Part shown: one piece after another, positions 36,098-47,191 of the stretch
Layout of the letters: each line of letters opens with the position of its first letter
Numbering within the stretch: the first letter of the stretch is position 1
NCBI GenBank assembly: GCA_905147135.1
Contig: LR990043.1
Location: forward strand, 20,151,584-20,215,583
Direction of reading: 5' to 3'
From: Blastobasis lacticolella
Taxonomy: Eukaryota > Arthropoda > Insecta > Lepidoptera > Blastobasidae
Length of the DNA stretch: 64,000 nucleotides
The notes under the pieces: generated by a model
What the model was told of the DNA's origin: nothing
Seen by the model: the letters and a program-made list of their open reading frames with translations, nothing else
Database searches by the model: none
Translations under genes and position numbers: made by a program

Positions 36098-36605
36098 TGT
36101 TTTTATTTGCATTTTAAAATGCAGATAAATTCCAAGTTGTGCAACGTTCGACGTTCGTGTCCCCGTCCTGCTATAGACTTATAACTATGAAACTACCTAT
36201 TATATGAATTTCCATTCTATTAACTCCAGACGAAGGGGAATTATGGATTGAGAGCTATTAATACGTTACACTAACGTCATTGAACCAGTAAGCTAGAATT
36301 TAGATTCTAGACCTGTAGCTATTACTGGAACGCATTGCATTAGGTCTAACAGGCAATTCATAAGTACCCAGTCGCAAAATTAAACTGCCAAGAATAAATC
36401 TCTTCAATAAATTCTCTTCGTTTCTGAGAAACGCATTCCATTTTGAAATGCGATGATGAATTGGAATAGACTAGACACGTTCACTTATAACTGGGGTTCA
36501 AAGACTGAGATACTAAGTATTTTCATGAATATCATTAGAACTTTCTTTTCCAAGTATATTTTATTTCATTGGGAGTGTTTCATTTAAAGTCTAACCTAAA
36601 CGACA
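36098..36605. other. noncoding DNA
   Basis: It contains the right-hand flank copy (36150-36198) and small hairpins near 36420-36455. No gene was seen. Confidence 0.35.
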
Positions 36606-36850
36606 TTAAAAGTCGTGTAACCCCCGACCAAGTTTACTTAAATTCAAATATTTTCTAAATTACTGAACCGATTTTAATTAAACAAAGCTAAGAACTATCT
36701 CGATTAAACTGGCTTTCAAACAGAGAAAACCGCATCCAAATCGGTCCACCCGTTCGGGAGCTACAATGCCACAGACAGACACACAGATAGACAGAGCAAT
36801 AAATACACACGTCAAACTTGTAACACCCTCTTTTTCGACGGAGTTTAAAA
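36606..36850 (-). repeat. Rep-E copy, inverted relative to 32934
   Basis: On the plus strand it reads GTAACCCCCGACCAAGTTTA, CTGGCTTTCAAACAGAG, CACCCGTTCGGGAGCTACAA, CACGTCAAACTTGTAACACC and CTTTTTCGACGG, the reverse complement order of the 32934-33165 copy. Confidence 0.78.
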
Positions 36851-37346
36851 GGATATTTCATATGATGTACTATGGAATCACAAGCAGGTACATCTCAACG
36901 CAGGACCGTAACACGAGATTAGCTGCGGCATAAAAGACGACGGGCTACAGCGTTCTAAATTACATCCCAGCTATTTTGAAGCCACTTCCTGGCTAGACAA
37001 AGTACAGGGCTAACCGCCGGTAGAGACTGGTGAGCCATAATCTATTAAGCAATAATAGCAGCTAGCTACGGCAAGGTGCGGCTGCCTCTAACTCAGAACT
37101 AATTGGCGAGGAACAAAGCCGAGCAGACAAAGCCTGGGCACGACCCCCTAATGGCGTCGAAGACATCTTTATAAGGACCCCTACATTCATTTAAACCCGA
37201 GGCACAGGACTCGTTAGCCTTAACAACTTTTGTTTTATTACTAGAACAGTTCAGTTACACGCGAAAACTTTAGTAGGGAAACCAGGTAATTCATACAAGT
37301 TTGTAATTGGTGGGGTTTTATCTCCGAGTTTACGGCGCGGTGTCGT
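36851..37346. other. noncoding DNA
   Basis: No repeat family or gene was recognised between Rep-E and the tandem unit. Confidence 0.35.
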
Positions 37347-37960
37347 GACCAAGATTTGGTGGTCAGCGGAGTTTAATTGCTCAGCCGTCGCGTGGAGCGC
37401 CAATAAAAGCGCTTATCGTACGATCGAATAAATTTCGGATGCATAGCAACATTGTGATGCGATAATGGTGGAAATGGGTTGAATCCGGCCGATAAAATCG
37501 GTCCGGTAAATCGGACATCTTTGAGACCAAAGTGTTTGAGACTAAATTGGGACCAAGATTCGGTGGTCAGCCAAGTGGATGCGTGGAGCGCCAATAAAGT
37601 AGTTCGATCGAATACATTTCGGATGCATTGCGATGAGATAATAGTAGAAATGGATCGAATGCGACCGATATAGTCGGTCCGGTTGTACGGCGGGGCTTAA
37701 ATAAATCGGAATTGCTTGAGACCAAATTGTTGGAGATCAAATTAAGACTAGATTGGTGTGATACAAGATTCGGTGGACAGCGGAGTTCAATTGCTCAAGC
37801 CATCGCATGGAGCGCCAATAAAACAGTTTATCGTCCGATCGAATAAATTTCGGATGCACAGCAACATTGCGATGCGATAATGGTGGAAATGGGTCGAATC
37901 CGGCCGATAAAGTCGGCCCGGTTGTACGGCGGGGCTTAAATCAATCGGAATTGTTTGCCG
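37347..37960. repeat. three tandem copies of a unit of about 205 bp
   Basis: Units start at GACCAAGATTTGGTGG (37347), GACCAAGATTCGGTGG (37551) and GATACAAGATTCGGTGG (37760), with lengths of about 204, 209 and 201 bp. Each contains GTGGAGCGCCAATAAA or a close variant, then GATCGAATA with ATTTCGGATGCA, and then a palindromic CCGATAAA.TCGG segment. Units 1 and 3 are the most alike, and unit 2 has small deletions. It is a short complex tandem array; function unknown. Confidence 0.9.
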
Positions 37961-38344
37961 TTTGTCACACTCCGCCTCCATGCGGAGGCTATTCGGAGCG
38001 TGGATTAGCGCAGGTTTGCAATCGAGCTATAAATACACGATGCACTAATGCAACTGACACGGACGCGAAATATGGCGACGGGTGCCAAGATTGGCGCAGT
38101 ATTAGCGGGCGCGGCGCGAACACTATTTTGGCGTCTAACATGTGGATTTTGCGAGCGTCGATTTACGAGTACCGGCAGTACGGGCGCAGAGTGTACCGGC
38201 AGTACATAGAGCGTCTGGTTCCGTGGGAATGGCAATGCGGCGTGGACCAGGGCTGTTAAGGATGTGGAAGTTCGCATAGAGATACGGATAGTTGAATAAT
38301 ATTTTGTCAGTTCCGGTTACGGATACGATTTTTTTTGTAAGTGA
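37961..38344. other. G+C-rich noncoding DNA after the tandem array
   Basis: A TATAAATA (38028-38035) and a 130-codon plus-strand frame that begins inside the third tandem unit (37867-38259) are present. The frame has no domain and its start lies in repeat sequence, so no gene is called. GGTTACGGATACG near 38310 resembles the tract at 5090-5125. Confidence 0.3.
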
Positions 38345-38540
38345 TGATGCGCCAAAGATAGAGCATTCCTGCTTAGGAACAACCGATTCACTCTAGCCTT
38401 GAAGGCGTCCAATAATAACATAATGATCCTGATCACACATAGTGTTCCCTAGCACTTGCAGGCAACGTGTTCCATTCCTTTACCGTACGCATTATAAAAG
38501 CTGACGTATATGACATTACTTCGAAATTTTCGGTACAGTT
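38345..38540. repeat. Rep-F copy
   Basis: ATTCACTCTAGCCTTGAAGG followed by a CGTCCAATAATA-type segment parallels ATTCACTCTGGCCTTGAAGG at about 59496. The similarity covers only about 40-60 bp well. Confidence 0.5.
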
Positions 38541-39048
38541 TCGAGTAATAGGTATACGGTAGTTCCGGATGTTAGATTTTTTGAAATTCCACGAACTGAA
38601 AACAAAATTCGTTAATGATTTTGATGTGAACCGTCTTTCTTTTCAGTCATTTGCAAAATTTCGGATAACCGACAATTTCCGTTGCATGTAGTACCACAAC
38701 ATCCCTAGCTGGGACTGCGATCTGCGACGTCTAGATGATGCACCCAGCCACCTGCCTGCCGTTGACCTCATGATGGGAAAGGAATGACACGCTAATGTTG
38801 GCCACATTTGCATTCTTTTGTTGGAATTATTATTTCTGTCGACCGTAATGTATGCAGATGACTTTCTTGCGGGGCTTTACGTTTTCTTTTGCTGAGGAAC
38901 GCTGTCTTTATTTGAATATGATTTTGTTGGGCACGCTATTGGTTTTTGCAATGTACTGCTTTTCTGTTAAATCGTCTGAATAGAAATCGGAATTGTATTG
39001 GATCGGTTTGTTTGACAGAATACTGATACTAATTTAACTAGGAGGAAA
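38541..39048. other. noncoding DNA
   Basis: It ends a possible larger repeat at AACATCCCT (38698-38706), the same terminal word as at 5129-5137. No gene was seen. Confidence 0.3.
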
Positions 39049-39293
39049 GGAGATCATGATCGAGGACTTGGTAGATCAGGTAATTACAGTTGAGCGACTG
39101 GTTAGACACTTCCGTGACCCTGTTTGATTCAGTCGCCTGGATGTGCAGGTCATGATGTTTTACCTCACCGTAAGAGCATCGGTAAGAATTCAACTAATGT
39201 AAATAAAAGAGTCCTTGGTACACGGACGCGGCAGGATTCAAACCTGGTACCTCTTGCTTACGAGTCGGATACCTTAGCTCGTCCACCGACGCT
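39049..39293 (-). mobile_element. SINE-A copy with head, 3' end missing
   Basis: On the plus strand it runs from GATCATGATCGAGGACTTGG to the reversed head: AACCTGGTACCTCTTGCTTA, CGAGTCGGATACC and CCACCGACGC. Internal segments are deleted. Confidence 0.85.
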
Positions 39294-39657
39294 AGCTTAT
39301 TGTTGACACATATTATCTTCTTATATATAGGAAAGCCTATCGTAATAAACTATTACGCTCTTTACTATAACAATTTGAAGCCTTACAGCACACACCAAAC
39401 TCTATAACACAGCAAAACCCCACCGAATCCTAACCAAACGCCTCTATCAAATCTTCACAGCAATAATCCTCCAGCCAACGTCCTCGCAATACAGACCCGC
39501 ATGCATGTTCGCCAAGTTTGGATAGGCAGAGTGCAAATGTGGGTAAACCTTTACTTTATTATTTGAATCTTTGCTTACTTTGGGGCTAGATTGCTTCAAG
39601 CATATTTATTATTATCTACATAGATATAGACGATGCCGTGGCGTTTAGCATTTTTTG

Positions 39658-39726
39658 TGATTGTAACTGACGTTCATAAGTGTTTTATGTGAAACCTCAA
39701 TTGGTTTAATAATTTGACTTTGACTA
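39658..39726 (+). repeat. LINE 3' tail
   Basis: GACGTTCATAAGTGTTTTAT, then GTGAAACCTCAATTGG, then an A+T-rich end with TTTGACTTTGAC is the 3' end of a common lepidopteran non-LTR retrotransposon. A second copy lies at 60970-61035. Confidence 0.65.
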
Positions 39727-39731
39727 TTCTA

Positions 39732-39802
39732 AAGTCCACGCACCAAATTGAACAAACGTTTGTGGGTGTGTTCATTTTATTCAATTTGGTGTGTTCGGAC
39801 TT
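39732..39802. repeat. imperfect inverted repeat
   Basis: AAGTCCACGCACCAAATTGAA (39732-39752) pairs with TTCAATTTGGTGTG followed by TTCGGACTT (39780-39802) around a 27-bp loop. The loop holds the small palindrome AACGTT. It directly follows the LINE tail. It may be a tiny foldback element. Confidence 0.6.
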
Positions 39803-40146
39803 GCAGATTTGTGTTGTTAGTTACTACTAGAAACTACTACTACTATAGGTAGCTGCGATATACGTATTAACAAAATATATCACCTGAGATTATTATCGTT
39901 TATTAATATGTATAAACAGCCCATACACTCTAAATTCCACAATTCGTAAGGTAAAGCGAATCTCAATCGTCCTATCAACTTCGAATCACAACTCAAGCAC
40001 TCAATTGCGAGACCCGAATCGGAATTTGACGCCCCTATTATATCTTCAGAGCAATAATACGCCAGCCGTCGGGCCACCAGGTCCTAGTTCAGAACGCAAT
40101 ACGGTCCCGCATGCATATTGCGCCGTCTCGCGAACTTCGGGCAGGA

Positions 40147-40760
40147 TAGTGTTGGGAAAACTCGAGTCCGGAATTCTTTACTTTAGGATTAATTTATATC
40201 ATTTAAATAAATTACAGAGAAAATATTTACAAAATCGAAAGTAAGAAATAAATAATAAAACACTAATAATAAAATATTACATATTTAAAAATAAATCATC
40301 TAAAAAAATGAAGCAGCTCTCCGGCCACCTGTGGTTTTTAATAGGTATTACACCTGTGGTGTCTTTTTGATTAACTCTTTAAAAAATTTAAAGCATCAGG
40401 GCCCACGGTCCCAAACGGCTGAACTATGAAGTCCTGGGCTAGGACTCGACTCTTTATGACAGAGACTCTGCTGCTTGATGCGAAGCATATAAAATTTCGA
40501 AATGGACTCGAGTTCGAGATTAGGGCTCGAGTCTATTGTGCATTCGGGTGTGTTCGTGTTACGAGTCTGGCTCGAGTCTATAAGTATTTACGGAGGGATT
40601 ATGTGGTATGGTGTGTTAAAACGTTATAATTTGCTGTGGTGTCTTTGATGCGGTTCGTTTCGGCTCTAGGTGAATGTTTAGGTTACAGAGCCGTGTAAAT
40701 ATGAGTTGAAGTTTCAGCTTTCAGGTTCAGACTCGCGGACGCGAGTTTTTTACAACACTA
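40147..40760. mobile_element. hAT-like non-autonomous element (MITE), 614 bp
   Basis: The left end TAGTGTTGGGAAAACTCGAG and the reverse complement of the right end, TAGTGTTGTAAAAAACTCGC, form related terminal inverted repeats of about 25 bp. Candidate 8-bp target duplications are GGGCAGGA (40139-40146) and GGGCAAGC (40761-40768), 6 of 8 matching. An 8-bp duplication and a YAGTGTTG start are typical of the hAT superfamily. The interior has several CTCGAGTC words and no transposase frame. The duplicate at 39450-39540 lacks the insert. Confidence 0.75.
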
Positions 40761-40946
40761 GGGCAAGCAGGGTGCAAATGCACGGTGGCCCGACTTGACA
40801 TAGCTGCACTAGACGTTCGGGAATTCGTCTGGGAGCCGGGTAATGCATAAAATTTCATAGTCGACGCGCGACCGCGACGCATTAGCGCCGCGGAATGATT
40901 TATGTCAGCTATTATCTCCGTGAAACTATACTTAGATTAAAATCGG

Positions 40947-41330
40947 TCGCGATAGGAGAGCCTTTGTTTCCTTCTCTCAATACTTAGATGAAAGAGATAG
41001 CAGGATCCACCTATGTCGCGCCTCTTCTCGCTTATCGCGCGCGAGTGCACACCTGTAGGCCTAGCACAGGTTGCTCTGGCGCGCGATAAGCGTGAAAAAG
41101 TGCGACATAGATATTACTATCTCTTTCGCCTTAGTATTGAGAGAAAGAGACAAACGCTCTCTCGCGGCGCGAGCTTTGTCGCGGACACACTTGTACTAGG
41201 GCCACTGTGCTAGCCGTGCTGCACGCTCGCGACATAGCTCTCACCGCGAAAGAGCCTATGTTTGAATAGATAGCATACCTATGTCGCGCCCTTTCTCACT
41301 TATCGCGCGCGAGAGCACACTTGAGCTCGC
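40947..41330. mobile_element. foldback element cluster with three related arms
   Basis: The left arm 40961-41044 (CTTCTCTCAATACT, GAAAGAGATAG, CTATGTCGCG, CTTATCGCGCG) pairs with the inverted right arm 41079-41156 around a 34-bp loop. A third arm in direct orientation (41241-41320: GCGAAAGAG, CTATGTCGCGCC, CTTATCGCGCGCGAG) lies downstream. The arms match at most positions but carry small differences. No coding capacity was seen. It is probably a foldback/MITE family or a locally duplicated regulatory module. Confidence 0.8.
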
Positions 41331-43478
41331 TGTGCACGTGGGAGGGAATTGTGGCTGATGGGAGGTATTTCATTGGCTTTATTTTCGGTCGTTAATTAAG
41401 ATTTTGTTCGGGAGCTGTTTTTACCTCTGTTGAATGGACGGATTCATTAATAATAACTTGCGTTACGAATCACCATTGTTTAATAAGAAAATATAATTAT
41501 TTAGTACCTATGACCTTTTTTTTTCAAAGGGTGTGTAGTAGGTTCATTGAATGTCTAAAACCGAGTCTGAATGTATCATTCCCGTTAAGCGCCACATTGC
41601 ACCTCCTAATTGGTTTGATTTTAGATTTTTAATTATGATTTTGCATGGTAACTGAGCTGCCATTGCCATTACGTGTGCATTTCGCAACATGTGTACGGTC
41701 AATTCGTTTTTGTTGTTATCGAAAATGTAATTTTTTGCCGAATTAAAATCCCAACTGCGGCGTTATGTATCACTAGTTTAACCTTATTTTAAGCGAAAAC
41801 AGGGAATATTCCACTGAAACTCTGCCGTTGTGCAGTCCAGTTGTGTGTCGATTCGGACCCGTCCAGCGACGGATATTGAAAAGTCGTGTAGGCAGCGGAT
41901 GCTGCGCGAAAATTAAAATAGCAAAGGTCAACAGAATCCAGTTTCATGGGATAGCTTGAATGTAAATATATGTATCGCTGCCAGCAAAACTTCCACCGGC
42001 ACTAAAGCAAATAAAAGCAACTCAAAATAGTTGAAACAAACCGGCGAATGAAATAACTCTGTTATTACTATGTTGCAGTTGTATCTAGAGCAGAGCCTGC
42101 ATGTTTGTTAATTTACCTGTGGCCGCACTACTCAAATATGACCCTTATGACCGCAGCGGTAAGTCAAACAATCCCTCAGGCGGGGTTGTCTCCACTTTGC
42201 GGAGTTATTTACAGTATTTATTTCTGCTGAGCGCGCGTACCGTCTCTGTTTTAATATGGCCGGGTGACGCGTTGCACGGAAATATTATTTTATTAAAATT
42301 GTCGGCCCAGGTGAGATCCCCCGGGACCGGGCCGATCCGTTGCCGGGACTAAATCAAAATAACTGAACATTTCCCGCGAATATTCACTCGCGAGTAGGCT
42401 CGCCACGCGGGCTGGTGAAGTTCGGTTATTGGTATAGAGGGGATATATATATTGTGGCTTACAATTTGTGACAGGTTGACATGGCAATTTTCTTTTTCTG
42501 TTATCTTTTATTCCATCAACAACTTCAGCGAAATCGAAATGGATATACATGGTCAATGCGGATTCGTGTACGGTAAGACTAAGATGACACGGGCGCTACA
42601 CGGGTGTATGGGGCGTCCTCAGGAAAGACCTTGATTTGTATATAGCGATGTTAATATCAAAACAGTTCATGCTTAATTGGAATTTCATTACGAGCAATCT
42701 GCCCGGCGTGTAGTTTCGGAGGTACGTAAGTAGAAAACATCTAGCCGAACTACTAAAACGAATTGAAATTGAATTAACAAAACCAGTCAATAACACTGTG
42801 GTTACGTGTCCGGATATCCCACAACAGTGTGGTCGCCCTACCCGCGCATTCACTTTACTTTATTTCACCGAGTATTTTTCTTTTGCATAACATTTTTTCC
42901 GTCCCCTCTTTATTGATCTATTCAATCGTTAGAATGAAATTCTTTCGTCATGTATTTTCCGAGCCTTGTCAGCCTTAGAGGGAGTCTGTCACATTGTCTG
43001 AAAATATTTTTGAAAATATGAATGTACAATATAGGTACCTCGAAGAACAGTTAGGAAAAACAACGCCTTGTTATACTTTTAGAGAGATCTACGTACCTAT
43101 TTATAATCTTTTTCTCTTCTTCTGGTGCCTTCTCCGTTATATCGTATATTTACTTTGGAGGGATAAGAACTACTAGAAGAAAATTTCAAACTTGTTTCGA
43201 CCATTTATAAGCTAGCTCAGCGACCATGCCCCCTGTAAATTTATCAAAGCTAGACAATGTTATCGACTTATTTATTAAAGTTTTCAATTAAGCCACCTAA
43301 TTCCAAATGATTCCGATTTAATAACGCCGAATATATTGGATAACTTAGCTACAGTCTAGTCTATTCCCATAGACTAACTTTATTAGAGCTATAAATGCCA
43401 CTAATAAAGAGTTCATTGTACAAAGCCCGGGCCTCTATTTGTTTTCAAGTCGAACGAATTTAATGTTTGATTATCGGC
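41331..43478. other. noncoding DNA
   Basis: No repeat family was recognised. At 42078-42157 a weak plus-strand exon-like stretch ends CGCAGCG|GTAAGTC; its acceptor is poor and it is not called. A minus-strand CpG-rich frame (42293-42556, 87 codons) has no domain. Confidence 0.35.
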
Positions 43479-43572
43479 ATGAAAAATTCAATCTCTCTTT
43501 AATTATATAGGAAACAACGAAAGCGAACGGTTTTAAAATAGCGACATTCATCAAAATATTGAATTTTTCATG
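43479..43572. repeat. 15-bp perfect inverted repeat around 64 bp
   Basis: CATGAAAAATTCAAT (43479-43493) and ATTGAATTTTTCATG (43558-43572) are exact reverse complements. A second, offset pair (CGAACGGTTTTA and TTAAAAAACCGTTTC) lies inside and just outside. A+T-rich arms make a chance match possible. Confidence 0.55.
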
Positions 43573-43950
43573 TTGAAAATCAAAATTAAAAAACCGTTTC
43601 ACTTAAGGGGAGTGGTTTCAACATAGGATGTAAATGGGATTTCTATGCGCCTGAATATCCAACAGAAATGCTCATGTCCAAGATCGAGGGTAGATTGTCG
43701 GTCGACTTTAATAGCATTGCTCGACACCCATGAATAGAAAAGGTGGGTAAAGGTGTTAAGAATCCTCAGAACATATTAATATAAGAGGTATTTCAGACAG
43801 GTTGCGGACTATAGACACGTGACACGCCGAATGGCCGCTTGTGTCCTTTGCTAGACCATTCCCTGCATGTTATTATATGCCATGTATACGAACGCGACAG
43901 GGCGTGGACGGTGCGTAGACTTGAGTCTATCTGTTAATAAAATAAATTCC

Positions 43951-44126
43951 ATTTTTTTTTATGCTACGTAGTGACAAACGTGTAGACAGCCCACCTGATG
44001 ATAAGCGGAAACTGTCGCCCATAACACCTACGACACATGTATGCAAGATGAAATGCCTCATGCTTGTAATTTCTGGTTACTTTATCCTCCAAAACGGAAC
44101 ACAACAATACAAGCATTATTGCTTGA
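43951..44126 (-). repeat. Rep-D copy with internal deletion
   Basis: On the plus strand it runs from a T-rich run through GACAGCCCACCTGATGATAA, GCGGAAACTGTCGCCCATAA and GATGAAATGCCTCATGC to ACAACAATACAAGCATTATT. The central segment found at 62850-62930 is missing. Confidence 0.78.
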
Positions 44127-45220
44127 CAGAGTCCTACCACCTCTCACCAAGGTCTCTGTCAAGTGAAATCAAGTCTCCACAGTCCAAGTCTCCAATATAG
44201 CCCAGAGTCCCATTTAACAGTGTCGTTATCGGATTAGAGCCCCATAATCGTTCGAATTAACTGCAATTTTGTAACAAAACACTTAACCTTGTAACATCGG
44301 CGCTATAAAGATACACTAATGAGCCGAGCGTTTTAACAATATGATGTAATGAAGAGATAATAGCGGTCGGCGATAGAGACAAGATTGGAACCTGTTGTTT
44401 TGAACCTGCGCTGCGTGTGGGCGACGCGAAGTTGCATAATCAATACAAATAATAGTGTGGCATTGAGTGGTACGAAGAAAACAGTTGTGTCCTGCAGAGA
44501 GGAAATGCACTATCCAATGTATTTGACCAATGAAATTTGGATCAAACCTTGAATATATTCTTAGGTGTGAAATGAAGTCAATGTCACTGAATACAGTATA
44601 GGTTGTACATAGCGTCCTTTAGAAGGTCGTTGCTGTGCTAGAGTCTAACAGTACAAAGTGACTCGAGCGATATGGCGTCTATTAGCGTATTTCTTGCGAG
44701 ATTTTAATCTCCTAAAATAAAAATCCTTAAAAAAATAATCCTTTAATATTAGCGAATACAGCGAAAGCTATTCTCTAATGAATACTTACACTCTATTTAT
44801 ACAATTTCATAGATTAATAGAAAAAAATAGCAATAAATATTTCGATCACCTCATCTACCAGTATCAGTTTAATACTTTAGTTTATATTTCGCTACGCATC
44901 ATATTGCGAGCAGAACTCGCTCCAGCCAACTGGGTTGCACCAAATAGAGGCACGTCCCGGAGCTCGCTTCGTAGTAATTCACAACTATTGTATCCACTGT
45001 GTTTGTTCTACAATACATAACTTGTACGTGTATCGAATACTGAGAGGCTGGCAGCTCTATTTCACGTTTACGGGAGGGAGAGGTCCCATTAGTAAAATCT
45101 ACTCGAGACTGACTTATCGAGATGGCTCGTTCGGTACATTCGAACGTGATACCTCAATGTTGACGGTAATAGGCTTCATTTTGCAGTACTCCGTATATTT
45201 AATAGATCTCTATTATGAAG
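44127..45220. other. noncoding DNA
   Basis: No gene or family repeat was recognised. Open frames are under 111 codons. Confidence 0.35.
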
Positions 45221-45275
45221 CAGGGATATTTGGATATGCAATTTCGGATCTGGATACGGATCCATAGCATCCCTG
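45221..45275. repeat. short element-like segment with CAGGGAT ends
   Basis: CAGGGAT (45221-45227) and ATCCCTG (45269-45275) bracket GGATATGC, TCGGATCTGGATACGGATCC and similar GGATA-rich words. AACATCCCT-type ends also occur at 5129 and 38698. Confidence 0.35.
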
Positions 45276-45539
45276 TTATGAATTTTAGCTTTCTCCCGCT
45301 GTCAATGGGTCATACATAGCTACGTACATATTGTTACGTTTTTTTCCTGTAGGGGTAAGAAGAGACCATATTGTTCCTTTTGCTACAGGTCACACTTACA
45401 ATACAACTACAACTCATGAAACTATTATATATTGCTTTATGTAAATGAAAGGTTTTTCATTTCTATTTTGTCATTAGGTTATCATACTGCTAGATGGGTT
45501 GATACTCCAAATTTTAAACCGCAGTTTTGTATTGTATAG

Positions 45540-45588
45540 TTATAACTAAATTTCATTGCTGTATGGAAATAAATAAATAAATAAACTC
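45540..45588 (+). repeat. LINE-type 3' tail
   Basis: GCTGTATGGAAATAAATAAA with further TAAA units is a short simple tail after an A+T-rich body. Confidence 0.4.
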
Positions 45589-45634
45589 AGACATGGCGGC
45601 TATTTTCTGGTTTGCAGTGGCCTAGCTGTTCTCC

Positions 45635-45715
45635 CCCGCTAGACAGTAATCGCCTTATCTGATATCCTTGACTAGAAGGGGTTGGTGCTACATTCTATCT
45701 CTGCCGGACACCACA
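45635..45715 (-). repeat. Rep-C 5' fragment
   Basis: GGGGTTGGTGCTACATTC and CTGCCGGACACCAC match the right-hand end of Rep-C at 26338-26380. The (CAT)n side is missing. Confidence 0.6.
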
Positions 45716-46907
45716 TTACTACAGAATTTATGGAGTAGAAAGCATACCCATATAGATATAGTACCTACATGTAGGTATGTGTAACTTAACCCCTTCGTCA
45801 CGCCCCTTCCTCGTTAGGAGAGGAAGGAACGTGGTTCCAGTTGCTATGACTGACACACCTCTCTCGCTTCTTACATATTCATCTATCTTTTCATACATGT
45901 TTAGTTAAGTATACCTACTCTGCTTTAAAATGTCCTCGATTTTATCATGCTACTAAACTTAGATACTTTTATAATTTTTTACAAGCTTTACCTCACCTAT
46001 CATTCCCACCGCTGCAACTCTTGTAGCCAGAATCTGCAGCGGCGACCAAACGGACCTGAGTTTTGACACTTAGGCACGCCCAAGGACAATCTAACCCACC
46101 TTGGAACACGCTACAAATAATATTAAGAAGCACGTATTAATAGGAAAGATAGTGATCCGACTTCCCCTCTCAAAAAAGCGGAGACAGCGCAAAACAAAAA
46201 CCTACTTATGGTTTGTTATTAGACGAGTCGCTGGGCATCATTTTTGCAACAACTTGTGCTGCAACTACCTCCAATCTAGTTCGAAGATATATTTAAATCC
46301 GGATCCAACTGAATATGAAGATCCTTGATTGCCGATAAGCTACGGTTCAAACAAGAATAATTACGAAATTAGCATACCTAACGATTCCTGCCTCAATCAC
46401 CGTCCGGCCAAAGTGTGATTTATTGAGAGTCCTTTCATCGAACTCGTTATTTCTGTGACCATTTAATTACCACCGCATGGTAATGTTGGTAATAGTAATC
46501 GCCAGACGGTAATCGCTGCCATTACTCAGACTACCATCGTATGTCACCTCGGGGCACTCTATAAATACCAATTGTCGATAGAATTATTCACAACCGATTA
46601 GAGACGTAATTGGACTCGATTATTTGCATATCGATAAAGCAAACATAATAATCATGTTTATACTGCGCTGGTTTCTATGAAAGTCATACGTTTACTGAGT
46701 AAACGTCTCTAATTTTAATGTTGAGTTTGTATTTTGTTCTCGACAAAAATAACATTTTAACCTCCAAGAAGGTCGTTTCATAATATTTTCGCAGATTTTT
46801 GCGCGTTAATGATCTACTAGCTAGTAAATAGTCACTTTGTAGATGAAAATTTTTTAGAACGTACTTATTGTAGCCGTCGACAAGCTATTGATTGTTTCTC
46901 ATCATAA
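45716..46907. other. noncoding DNA
   Basis: A CTATAAATACC occurs at about 46559. A small GGAAGG-type hairpin lies around 45803-45835. No gene is supported. Confidence 0.35.
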
Positions 46908-47191
46908 ATTCATCTTGGCGGTAATGCCTCTTTTGTGCTCTCGCACGAGGGCCCGGGGTCTACCTTGACCATGATCCAGGATTTTTCGAGTCACGTAATT
47001 ACAGTGGAGTTACTGCCATTTGACCTCCGTAACCCTGCTACCAGGGGAACCAGATCAGATTGGATCATGGTTACATTCAGTTTCCCCTCACCGTTAAGGT
47101 ATCGGTTAGTATTCAACTAATTTACATAACTCAGAAAGAGTCCTTGGTACATGGCGGCGGTGAGATTCGAATCCGTTACCTTTAGCTTACG
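46908..47191 (-). mobile_element. SINE-A copy, nearly full
   Basis: On the plus strand it reads from AATTCATCTTGGCGGTAATG through GAGGGCCCGGGGTC, CATGATCCAGGAT and TTACAGTGGAG to a partial head: CATGGCGGCGGTGAGATTCG and CTTTAGCTTACGA. The first part of the tRNA-like head is lost. Confidence 0.87.

Larger units (their letters stand above)
39440..40146. repeat. local duplicated segment, two diverged copies
   Basis: The part at 39450-39540 (ATCTTCACAGCAATAATCC, CCAGCC, CCCGCATGCATG, TGGATAGGCAGAGTGCAAATG) recurs at 40040-40146 (ATCTTCAGAGCAATAATACG, CCAGCC, CCCGCATGCATA, CGGGCAGGA). It resumes after the inserted element at 40761 (GGGCAAGCAGGGTGCAAATG). Confidence 0.65.

Noticed and set aside
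37867..38259. 130-codon plus-strand frame near a TATA box
   Set aside because: It starts inside the third unit of a tandem repeat and reads without any domain; the TATAAATA is downstream of its start.
42078..42157. Plus-strand first coding exon ending CGCAGCG|GTAAGTC
   Set aside because: Weak acceptor, no codon bias and no supporting neighbouring exon.
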